From an uncultured Acidobacteriaceae bacterium (lineage in GTDB: Bacteria > Acidobacteriota > Terriglobia > Terriglobales > Acidobacteriaceae), in assembly GCA_903842845.1 (NCBI GenBank), contig CAIMNN010000457.1, forward strand, positions 1 to 6,437: a DNA stretch of 6,437 nucleotides. The letters are read 5' to 3'. A program made the translations under genes and the position numbers. This document shows, one piece after another, positions 1 to 6,437 of the stretch (position 1 is its first letter; each line of letters begins with the position of its first letter). A model generated the notes under the pieces. It was not told the origin of the DNA, searched no databases, and worked only from the letters and a program-made list of their open reading frames with translations.

Positions 1-2692
1 TGGACTGCGCGGGGGCAATTACATTGTGCTGGCAGTGATGGATGGGTTTGCGCCGTTTGCATCGAAGCCGATCGCTGTGACCGCCGGACAAAACAAACGC
101 GTGGACGTCACGATGGCGATTGCGACCGAGCAGCAGAGCGTGATCGTCACCGACGAGTCGCCGAACGTGAACGTGGAGGCAGGCGGAAACGCAAACGCGA
201 TCATCATCAAGGGCAGCGACCTCGATGCGTTGTCGGACGACCCGGACGAGTTGGCTAGCGAACTGAACGCCCTCGCTGGACCGGCTGCGGGACCGAACGG
301 CGGACAGATATATATTGATGGCTTCACCGGCGGTCAGTTGCCGCCGAAGTCGGCGATTCGCGAAATTCGCATCAATCAGAATCCCTTTTCCGCGGAGTTC
401 GACCGCATCGGTTATGGGCGCATTGAGATCCTCACCAAGCCCGGCACGGACAAGCTGCACGGAAGTTTTTTTGTGCAGGGCAATTACAGCGGCTTCAACA
501 CCGGGAGCCCGTTCGACAAAAATGTGCAGCCTTATAATCGTGTGCAGTTCAACGGCAGCTTGAATGGGTCGCTGGGCAAGAACGCGTCGTTCGCTATCAG
601 TGTTGAAGACCGCGACAACCACGATGTGCAGGTGTACACGTACACTCCTGGCACGGTGGTGAACCCGTCGACGGGCGTTTATCTTTTTCAGCAGCAGTCA
701 ACAACGACATCGGGCGATCTGGCGAACCCGCACAACAGATTCAACATTGCTCCGCGGCTTGATATACAGCTCGGCGCGAAGAACACGGTAACGCTGCGTT
801 ATCAGTTCTACCGCGACACCGAATCTGGGGACATTAGTTCGATGGAACTGCCGTCGCAGTCGACAAGCAATATATCCAGCGAGCACCAGATACAGGCAAG
901 CGATTCGATCATCATCAACGACCACGTGGTGAACGAAATCCGCTTCCAGTACATGCACGACGCGAACTCGGCTACGCCGGTGAGTACTGCGCCGACTGTG
1001 CAGGTGAACGGCAACTTCACAGGCGGCGGTGCCAGTTCGCAGTCTGAGCATGAAACACAGGATCACTACGAACTGCAGGACATCACGACGTGGAGCGCGG
1101 GCAAGCATGCGATAAAGTTCGGCACGCGTTTGCGTCAGAACCGCGAGACGAACAACAGCAACGGAAATTTCAACGGCACATTCACGTTCGCCACGCCGCA
1201 GGCTGGCTCAAGCGACCTCGCGCTGACCAGACTGACTTATTCAACGGGGCCGACGACATTTTCGGCGAGTGCGTTTGATGCTGCGCTGTTCTTTCAGGAC
1301 GATTGGAAGTACAACAAGTTCCTCACGCTCTCCGGCGGCCTGCGTTGGGAGAGCCAGAACCGCATCAACGACCACAACGATTGGGCTCCGCGCATCGCGT
1401 TTGCATACGCGCTGGACGGGCACAAGAACAACAAGACGCAGACGGTGTGGCGCGCGGGATATGGCGTGTTCTATGACCGCTTTCAGTTGGGCAACATTTT
1501 GCAGGCGACACGTTTGAACGGGACGACGAACGCTGTGCAGCAGTATCAGATTACGAATCCGACATGCTTTGACGCGGACAGCCTGACGAATGCGCTGGGG
1601 CAAACGCAGGGTTGCGGCGCGACTTCAAGCGCGAATGCCACCAAGGTGCAGATTTCGCCGAGCTACCATTCGCCGTATATGCAGCAGTTCGGAACGAGCT
1701 TGGAGCGGCAGTTGGGCAAGGCCGGGACAGTAACGGCGACGTATCTGCATACTTTTGGCGCGCACCAGATGATAACTCGCGATGCGAACCAGCCGGGCGG
1801 AGTGAATTATGACCCGAGCCTGGGATATGTGAACGAATATTATTCGGAGGCCGTGTTCAAGCAAGACCAGGTGAGCGCGAGCTTCAATGCGAAGCTGAAT
1901 AAAAATTTGAGCGTGCGCGGGTTCTACAACTACACGGTTGCGAACTCGGATGGCGCGGGTGGTACAGCATCAAATGCATACAACCTCAGCCAGGATTACG
2001 GACGCGCGGGCTTTGCCTCGCGGCATTTTGTGATGGTGATGGGGAATTACAACGGACCATGGGGGATTAGCTTTAATCCGTTCATGATCGCGGTCTCAGG
2101 CAAGCCGTTCAATATTGTGACGGGCGGCGATGAAGAAGACAACGGATTTTTCAATACACGTCCGGCGTGGGCAAGCGATCCGCAGAGCTGTACGGCGTCA
2201 GGCGATGTGTTGACAAGCTATGGTTGCTTCAACACGGATGTAACGCCAGGCACTGGTTATACGCCGATACCGGTGAACCTCGGTCGCGGACCAGCTGCGG
2301 TGGCGATGAATCTGCGCATCAGCAGAACATGGGGCATCGGCCCAAAGGTCGACAACACGAACAACAATAATCAGGCCGGTGGGCCTCCGGGTGGACCTCC
2401 GGGAGGCGGGCGCGGACCTGGTGGTGGTCCAGGCGGCGGAATGGGCGGCATGGGTGGATTCGGCGGCGGCCCTGGGCGCGGCGGACCTCCTGGACCGGCA
2501 ACGACAAACCGCAAATACAATTTGAACTTCAGCGTGCAGGCGCTGAACCTGTTCAACGACATCAACTACGGAACGCCGATAGGAACACTGAGCTCGCCGC
2601 GCTTTGGAAAGTCAACGAGCCTTGCTGGGATGATGTTCTCTCAAGGGCCCGCATCGAGAAGAGTTTTTGCGCAGGTAAACTTCTCGTTCTAA
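1..2692 (+). CDS. TonB-dependent receptor, acidobacterial type, 5'-truncated by window edge
   Basis: Outer-membrane receptor, probably taking up a large ligand such as an oligosaccharide with TonB energy; the substrate cannot be read from the sequence. The frame is open to the left edge (896 codons visible). A GTG at 26 is in frame, but the residues before it (GLRGGNYI) belong to the same domain, so the true start lies outside. Numbering from that GTG: residues up to about 42 are the end of a carboxypeptidase-regulatory-like beta-sandwich (G-Y-I-V-L...GF...G-Q...V-V-T); about 45-145 are the plug, with IYIDGF at 95-100, LPPKSAIREIRINQNPFSAE at 105-124 and GRIEILTKPGT at 131-141; the rest is beta-barrel. 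NLFND at 846-850 and the terminal Phe (VNFSF) fit the last strands and the BAM recognition signal. The only four cysteines form two close pairs (514/530 and 722/734). A Gly/Pro block sits at 785-824. Family call is firm; ligand unknown. Confidence 0.93.
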   Translation, partial: GLRGGNYIVLAVMDGFAPFASKPIAVTAGQNKRVDVTMAIATEQQSVIVTDESPNVNVEAGGNANAIIIKGSDLDALSDDPDELASELNALAGPAAGPNGGQIYIDGFTGGQLPPKSAIREIRINQNPFSAEFDRIGYGRIEILTKPGTDKLHGSFFVQGNYSGFNTGSPFDKNVQPYNRVQFNGSLNGSLGKNASFAISVEDRDNHDVQVYTYTPGTVVNPSTGVYLFQQQSTTTSGDLANPHNRFNIAPRLDIQLGAKNTVTLRYQFYRDTESGDISSMELPSQSTSNISSEHQIQASDSIIINDHVVNEIRFQYMHDANSATPVSTAPTVQVNGNFTGGGASSQSEHETQDHYELQDITTWSAGKHAIKFGTRLRQNRETNNSNGNFNGTFTFATPQAGSSDLALTRLTYSTGPTTFSASAFDAALFFQDDWKYNKFLTLSGGLRWESQNRINDHNDWAPRIAFAYALDGHKNNKTQTVWRAGYGVFYDRFQLGNILQATRLNGTTNAVQQYQITNPTCFDADSLTNALGQTQGCGATSSANATKVQISPSYHSPYMQQFGTSLERQLGKAGTVTATYLHTFGAHQMITRDANQPGGVNYDPSLGYVNEYYSEAVFKQDQVSASFNAKLNKNLSVRGFYNYTVANSDGAGGTASNAYNLSQDYGRAGFASRHFVMVMGNYNGPWGISFNPFMIAVSGKPFNIVTGGDEEDNGFFNTRPAWASDPQSCTASGDVLTSYGCFNTDVTPGTGYTPIPVNLGRGPAAVAMNLRISRTWGIGPKVDNTNNNNQAGGPPGGPPGGGRGPGGGPGGGMGGMGGFGGGPGRGGPPGPATTNRKYNLNFSVQALNLFNDINYGTPIGTLSSPRFGKSTSLAGMMFSQGPASRRVFAQVNFSF
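2378..2497 (+). repeat. Gly/Pro-rich low-complexity coding segment in the receptor
   Basis: Forty codons in the frame of the TonB receptor (residues 785-824, counted from the GTG at 26) are almost entirely Gly and Pro, with a few Arg, Met and one Phe. It begins with two imperfect 12-base tandem copies (2381-2392 and 2393-2404), each encoding Gly-Pro-Pro-Gly. It then becomes a run of GGG, GGM and GGF units. It follows an Asn-rich stretch (NTNNNN) and precedes the final barrel strands, so it probably forms a flexible surface loop or turn. The reading frame is intact across it. Similar insertions at this place are, from memory, common in acidobacterial receptors. Confidence 0.85.
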
Positions 2693-2706
2693 ATATTTCG
2701 CTAGAC

Positions 2707-2756
2707 AAAACGAGCCGGGCTTGATTCTTACCAATCAGGCTCGGCTCATTTTTTTT
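2707..2756 (+). terminator. Rho-independent terminator between convergent genes, possibly bidirectional
   Basis: A 15-bp inverted repeat (arms 2712-2726 and 2733-2747, loop CTTACC at 2727-2732) is followed by eight T at 2749-2756. It lies 19 bases after the receptor stop codon. All 15 positions pair in the + strand RNA if two G-U wobbles are allowed (2718/2741 and 2721/2738). In the - strand RNA these two become A-C mismatches, and the trailing U run is only four long (complement of A2707-2710). It should therefore act mainly for the receptor gene and less well for the mannosidase transcript. The right arm covers two bases of the mannosidase stop codon, and the T run encodes the last lysines of that protein. 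Confidence 0.88.
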
Positions 2757-5394
2757 GTGACGGCGCCGCGGAGATGGCGTCGGCGGTAACAGGTTGTGCG
2801 AAGGCATCAACAAGCGAGATGACCTGCATCCTGGAGCGAAGCTCTTCGATTGTGGCCGGCGATTTGATGGAGAGGGTGATGCTTTCGCCGGGGAGCAGGT
2901 CGAAGTAATTGTCAGCGGGTGCGCCATCGAGCTCGCCAAAGCTGATCTGAATACTACGCGCAAGCACCGGTGATGCGATCTGCAGCGCGTAGTTCCCTGC
3001 ACCGGATTTAGTATCGGCTGTGAGTTGCGTGGTGAGTCGCGCGGGCTTGAGCTCAACGACTTTTGTCGGCGCGAGGTAAATAAGATTGCGCGAGATGGTT
3101 TTGCCATCGGCTACGAGTTCGGCGATAACAAAAACTTTAGTCGTGTCGCGCGCGCCGGCTTCGGTGAGTTTGGCCATCGGCCATGTGAGATAAACCTTAC
3201 TTGCAAGCGGGTCAACTTTGATGTCTTTGGAATCGCTCAACAAAATTTTTCCTTCGAAGTCCATCAAACGAACGCGAAGTGTTGCGTTTTGTGTTTCAGG
3301 CTTGTCAGAGACGACGTAGATGTTGACGTTGCCCTCATCAAGATGCGGTGTAACCAGCACTGGCGCGTAAAAGCGGCGTGCGTAGTATTGAAGCGCCTTC
3401 CAGCGGCCGTAGTAATCGATGCTCGACCACGACGCGACGGGCCAGCAATCGTTGAGTTGCCAGAAGATTGTGCCCATCGTCTCCGGGCGGCTGCGACGAT
3501 GATGCTCGGCGCCGATCTTGATGCCTTCAGCCTGAAGGACCTGACTCACGTAAAGAAAATTCTTGAAGTCCTTTGGCTCGGGATAATCCTTGGCGAGGTA
3601 GTCGGCGATGATGGAGTTGCCTTCGTTGTTCTTCTGATGCGCGAGCAGGATGGGCGTAAAAATTCCGGTGCGGTCACCGGGCTCGGTGAAACTTTCAATC
3701 GTGCGCCACTCAGGGAATGACTGGAAGCCGTACTCGGTGACGAAGCGCCAGTGATGCTTTTCATACTCGCTGAATGGGACGCGTCCATGCCAGACGCTCC
3801 AGTCATGCTGGTCACCGGATTGGTAGTGGTCGCTCAGCGCTTCGTAGTCGGCGCTTGGAGAGCTGGGCCAGTAGGGCGTCTCGAGTGCAAAGCGCGCAAC
3901 ATCGCGAGCGAGAATGCCGCTGAACTCGGTCAGATAATCTTGCCACATTTGATAGCGCACATCGGCGGGAAGCTTGGGACGGTCGTTCCACTGGAGCGCA
4001 ACTTCCGTCTCGTTGTTGCCGCTCCACAGAACGATGCTGGCGTGATTGCGAAGTCTACGCAGCTGGTCTTCGGCCTCTGCTTCGATGTTCAGCTTGAAGT
4101 CGTATGTACCGGGCTGCCAGTCATTCCCAAACATGAAGTCCTGCCAAACCATGAGGCCGAGCTCATCGCAGATTTGGTAAAACTCATCGCTCTCGTAATA
4201 GCCGCCGCCCCAGTGACGGATCATGTTCATGTTCGCGTCGCGCGCTGACTCGAGGATGCGACGGTAGTCCTTGGTGGTGACGCGGTTGGCAAAGCTGTCG
4301 AACGGAATAACATCAGCGCCTTTGGCGAAGACGGGAATGCCGTTGACGACAAGCTGGAATGACCGGCCCCACTTGTCCGGGTGACGGTCGAGAACAATGG
4401 AGCGAAGGCCGATCTTCAGCTTGCGCTCATCGACGCTGGTTCCCTTGCCGTCAAGTTGCGCGGTGAAGTTGTAAAGCGGTTGCGCGCCGTAGCCCGCGGG
4501 GTACCAGAGTTTTGGGTGCTGCACCTCGATTGGAAAATCAATTGTATTGAGCCCCAAGTGCAGCTGAACTTTGCGCGAGATGTTGATGGTCTTCTGGCCA
4601 TCGTCGTAAGTGAGATTGATTTGAGATTGACCGTTGCCCGCTGAGTCTACTTCGACTTCCGCGTTGAGGTGTGCGGAGTCAGCAGAAACGTCACGTTGAT
4701 GGACAACAAAGTCAGTGATGCGTGCGTGCTCCCATGCTTCAAGCCGGACGGGCTTCCAGATGCCGCTGGTAACAAAGCGCGGGCCCCAGTCCCATCCATA
4801 TTCGTAGGCGGGCTTGCGCAGATAGGTTTTTGCGTCGACTTTGGTTTTGTCGTGCCATGGATCGGTCGCGGCAGCAGCGTCGGCCGCGGCAATGGCAGAT
4901 GGGAAGCTGACCCACAACGAATTCTTGCCCGCGACAAGAACTCCCTTCACCGGCACGCGCCATGTGCGGAAGGAGTTATTAGCAGCGAGGATGAGCTTGC
5001 CGTTCAAGAAAACCTGACACGGGCCGTCGAGTCCGTCAAAAACCAGATCAACATTGCGGCGCGAAAGCAGATCGGCCGTCGCGTCGAAGTCGAGTGTGTA
5101 CTCCCAACCGACTTTCTCAATCCACTGGAGCTTCGATTCGTTGTCGCGGTAGAAGGGGTCGTCGATCTTTTTGTTGGCGAGGAGGTCGAGGTGCACGACG
5201 CCGGGCACCTGCGCCTTCATCCAGCCGGTGACCTTGTCGCCAGAGCCGAGAGCCTGGCGAAAGCGCCAGCCATCGGTAAGCGGCTGCACTTGATTGGTCG
5301 AAGGATTTTTCGCGGCGTGCGCTGAGGGTAGCAGAAAGAAGAAAAGAAAAATTGCGATTAGAGTGTTAATTGTTTTCAGCGTTGAGTTGGCCAT
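2746..5394 (-). CDS. Secreted beta-mannosidase, glycoside hydrolase family 2
   Basis: Hydrolyses terminal beta-D-mannose from manno-oligosaccharides or beta-mannosides with retention of configuration (EC 3.2.1.25), probably in the periplasm or outside. The 882-residue length is normal for the family. The ATG at 5394 is chosen because GAGG lies five bases before it; a TTG at 5409 in the same frame is less likely. Residues 1-27 are a signal peptide (Lys7, a hydrophobic core with FLFFFLLP, cleavage after AHA) without a lipobox Cys. About 30-210 is the sugar-binding jelly roll, ending in YLRKPAYEYGWDWGP (191-205), a beta-mannosidase hallmark. An Ig-like domain follows, then a TIM barrel (about 330-650) with KGADVIPFDSF (Asp361), MIRHWGGG (Trp395), acid/base Glu462 in LWSGNNE, nucleophile Glu554 in VTEYGFQSFP and later FWQLNDCWP. 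The remainder looks like C-terminal Ig-like domains. It overlaps the upstream glycosyltransferase gene by 29 bases. Mannoside specificity over other GH2 activities is well supported by these motifs. Confidence 0.95.
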   Translation of the reverse strand: MANSTLKTINTLIAIFLFFFLLPSAHAAKNPSTNQVQPLTDGWRFRQALGSGDKVTGWMKAQVPGVVHLDLLANKKIDDPFYRDNESKLQWIEKVGWEYTLDFDATADLLSRRNVDLVFDGLDGPCQVFLNGKLILAANNSFRTWRVPVKGVLVAGKNSLWVSFPSAIAAADAAAATDPWHDKTKVDAKTYLRKPAYEYGWDWGPRFVTSGIWKPVRLEAWEHARITDFVVHQRDVSADSAHLNAEVEVDSAGNGQSQINLTYDDGQKTINISRKVQLHLGLNTIDFPIEVQHPKLWYPAGYGAQPLYNFTAQLDGKGTSVDERKLKIGLRSIVLDRHPDKWGRSFQLVVNGIPVFAKGADVIPFDSFANRVTTKDYRRILESARDANMNMIRHWGGGYYESDEFYQICDELGLMVWQDFMFGNDWQPGTYDFKLNIEAEAEDQLRRLRNHASIVLWSGNNETEVALQWNDRPKLPADVRYQMWQDYLTEFSGILARDVARFALETPYWPSSPSADYEALSDHYQSGDQHDWSVWHGRVPFSEYEKHHWRFVTEYGFQSFPEWRTIESFTEPGDRTGIFTPILLAHQKNNEGNSIIADYLAKDYPEPKDFKNFLYVSQVLQAEGIKIGAEHHRRSRPETMGTIFWQLNDCWPVASWSSIDYYGRWKALQYYARRFYAPVLVTPHLDEGNVNIYVVSDKPETQNATLRVRLMDFEGKILLSDSKDIKVDPLASKVYLTWPMAKLTEAGARDTTKVFVIAELVADGKTISRNLIYLAPTKVVELKPARLTTQLTADTKSGAGNYALQIASPVLARSIQISFGELDGAPADNYFDLLPGESITLSIKSPATIEELRSRMQVISLVDAFAQPVTADAISAAPSQKK

Positions 5395-6437
5395 CGAAAC
5401 CTCGCTCAACCGAGTGTAGTCGACGACCCGCTACTGTGCCAGCGGCTAACACGCAGACGAGCGGCATGATGGGCAGCCGGTAGCGGCCAACTGCCTGCGC
5501 GCCGCCGGAGAGGAGCAGGATATACGCGGCAATGAGTATGAAGAGAGTTCCAATTTGAGTGGAGAGTTGTGTACTACGCAGTGCCGTGAAGGCGTGCCAG
5601 TACAGCCAGAGCAGAAACGCGGCAAAGCCTATCATGACGAGCGCATGAACAGGATTGGTGAGCGCAAATTGAATCGCGGCAGCGGCGGAGTTTTGTGCAG
5701 GGAGCCGTGCAGGGGCGGAGTTTGGATTAGCTCCGAGCAGGGCGAAGAGGTCAGAGACGCCGGGCGTGAGAGCGACGATTACTGCCCCTTTGAGTTGAAG
5801 AGAAACAGCCGCGAATGGATGCGCGATGAGAATACGCGCAGCTTTGCGGCCTTCGTAATTTATGAGTTCGGATTGTTTATCAGAGGACGTTGAGTTGCCG
5901 GGGTAGCCCAGTTCGCGTTGTACTTCTGCAAACGGACGGTGTTCAACCTGCGCGATGACACCGGCAGCCTGAAAGAAGTACAGATTTTTTTGCTGGACTG
6001 CCGTGAATCCGTTGAAGCCTGCGGAGTGTTGATTGCGTAATTGCCAGGGTGCAATTAGTGCGATGGATAAAGCGAGAACAAGTAGCGGCGACTGCCAGCG
6101 AACTCTCGCAGTGCGGCGGAAGAAAATTACTAGCGCGACTGCGATGAACAGTGGCAGATAGAGCGTGATGGGTTTGACGTAAGTTGCGGTGGCAAGGGCG
6201 ATGGTTGCAAGTGCGAGATGAAAGAGATGCCTCCGAGAGAGAGCGCGAATAAGTTGGTCGAGTGCGAGCAGGAAGAAAAAGAGGAAGAGCGCCTCAGGAT
6301 AAAGTTTGAGCGAATAAGCGAGTGACAGCGGCTCAAAGACCATCAGCCATGCGGCTGCTCGTGCGATGTTGTGCCTTTGCTGGTGAGTTGCGAAGACAGC
6401 GGCTGCAATGCGCACTGCAAGCCAGATGGTTGCGACA
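5366..6437 (-). CDS. Polytopic membrane glycosyltransferase, GT39/PMT-like (C-terminal part)
   Basis: Probable GT-C fold enzyme that moves a sugar from a polyprenyl-phosphate donor to an acceptor on the periplasmic side of the inner membrane. The frame runs to the right edge (356 residues visible); a GTG at 6415 is in frame but is preceded by VATIWLA in the same hydrophobic segment, so the real start is outside. Several membrane segments are visible, including ALFLFFFLLALD, a long pair around ATYVKPITLYLPLFIAVALV, LLVLALSIALIAPW, ALVMIGFAAFLLWLYW, IGTLFILIAAYILLLSG and PIMPLVCVLAAGTVAG. Typical GT39-family marks are APWQLRNQ...G, followed by an extracytoplasmic loop with NLYFFQAAGVIA, and GRYRLPIMP before the last helix. 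The N-terminal acidic catalytic loop is outside the window, so activity and acceptor (protein, lipid A or other glycolipid) cannot be judged. Its last ten codons overlap the mannosidase start. A general GT-C or EpsG/O-antigen-type protein is a less likely alternative. Confidence 0.8.
   Translation of the reverse strand, partial: VATIWLAVRIAAAVFATHQQRHNIARAAAWLMVFEPLSLAYSLKLYPEALFLFFFLLALDQLIRALSRRHLFHLALATIALATATYVKPITLYLPLFIAVALVIFFRRTARVRWQSPLLVLALSIALIAPWQLRNQHSAGFNGFTAVQQKNLYFFQAAGVIAQVEHRPFAEVQRELGYPGNSTSSDKQSELINYEGRKAARILIAHPFAAVSLQLKGAVIVALTPGVSDLFALLGANPNSAPARLPAQNSAAAAIQFALTNPVHALVMIGFAAFLLWLYWHAFTALRSTQLSTQIGTLFILIAAYILLLSGGAQAVGRYRLPIMPLVCVLAAGTVAGRRLHSVERGFDGQLNAENN
5400..5407 (-). 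promoter_or_regulatory. Ribosome binding site of the beta-mannosidase
   Basis: The - strand reads GAGCGAGG here, ending five bases before the ATG at 5394-5392. It lies inside the coding sequence of the overlapping glycosyltransferase gene. It decides the start in favour of the ATG over the TTG at 5409, because the TTG would place this site within the coding region and has no clear purine-rich site of its own in good position. Confidence 0.7.

Noticed and set aside
26..28. GTG at 26 as the real start of the receptor
   Set aside because: The frame is open to the left edge and the residues before it complete the carboxypeptidase-regulatory-like domain, so this is an internal codon of a gene cut by the window.
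2371..2565. Proline-rich 64-residue open frame on the - strand
   Set aside because: It is the antisense of the Gly/Pro-rich block of the receptor; Gly codons (GGN) read as Pro or Ala-type codons on the other strand. No ribosome site or independent support.
3025..3720. 231-codon open frame on the + strand
   Set aside because: It lies fully antisense to the beta-mannosidase, which has clear catalytic motifs in its own frame; the antisense product shows no recognisable domain.
4669..5325. 218-codon open frame on the + strand
   Set aside because: Antisense to the jelly-roll region of the mannosidase; long antisense frames are expected in GC-rich coding DNA.
5395..5409. TTG start at 5409 giving a mannosidase five residues longer
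   Set aside because: The ATG at 5394 has a well-spaced GAGG and gives a cleaner signal peptide; the extra residues MSEVS would add an acidic residue before the n-region.
5330..6295. Repeated peptide FLFFFLL in the mannosidase signal peptide and in a membrane helix of the glycosyltransferase
   Set aside because: Both are hydrophobic segments rich in Phe and Leu, and similarity of a few residues is expected by composition; the DNA around them is not a duplicated segment.

Overview
The window holds three protein genes and almost no non-coding DNA. From left to right they are: the 3' part of a TonB-dependent outer-membrane receptor on the + strand (edge to 2692); a complete secreted GH2-family beta-mannosidase on the - strand (5394 down to 2746); and the 3' part of a polytopic membrane glycosyltransferase of the GT39/PMT type, also on the - strand (right edge down to 5366). 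The last two overlap by 29 bases and read in the same direction, so they look like one transcription unit. That unit converges on the receptor gene, with only 53 bases between the two stop codons.

The organism is most likely a member of the Acidobacteriota (Terriglobia/Acidobacteriaceae type), though this is inferred by recognition only. The receptor has the layout typical of the large TonB-receptor expansions in that phylum: a carboxypeptidase-regulatory-like N-terminal domain, a plug with an IYIDGF...LPPKSAIREIRINQNPFSAE block, and a Gly/Pro-rich segment close to the C-terminus. The DNA is moderately GC-rich throughout, with no obvious compositional break that would suggest recent transfer.

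Functionally, the beta-mannosidase has an N-terminal signal peptide and both catalytic glutamates, so it should release mannose from the non-reducing end of beta-mannosides outside the cytoplasm. The TonB receptor could import oligosaccharides or other ligands, but it is on the opposite strand, and nothing here shows that it belongs to the mannosidase pathway. The membrane glycosyltransferase upstream of the mannosidase would act on lipid-linked sugars at the periplasmic face; why it is coupled to a beta-mannosidase is unclear.

No RNA genes, insertion sequences, CRISPR arrays or attachment sites were seen. The main points for a second look are the convergent terminator that is partly built from mannosidase codons, the overlapping glycosyltransferase/mannosidase pair, and the 40-residue Gly/Pro block inside the receptor barrel. 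I found no evidence of a wholly new system.
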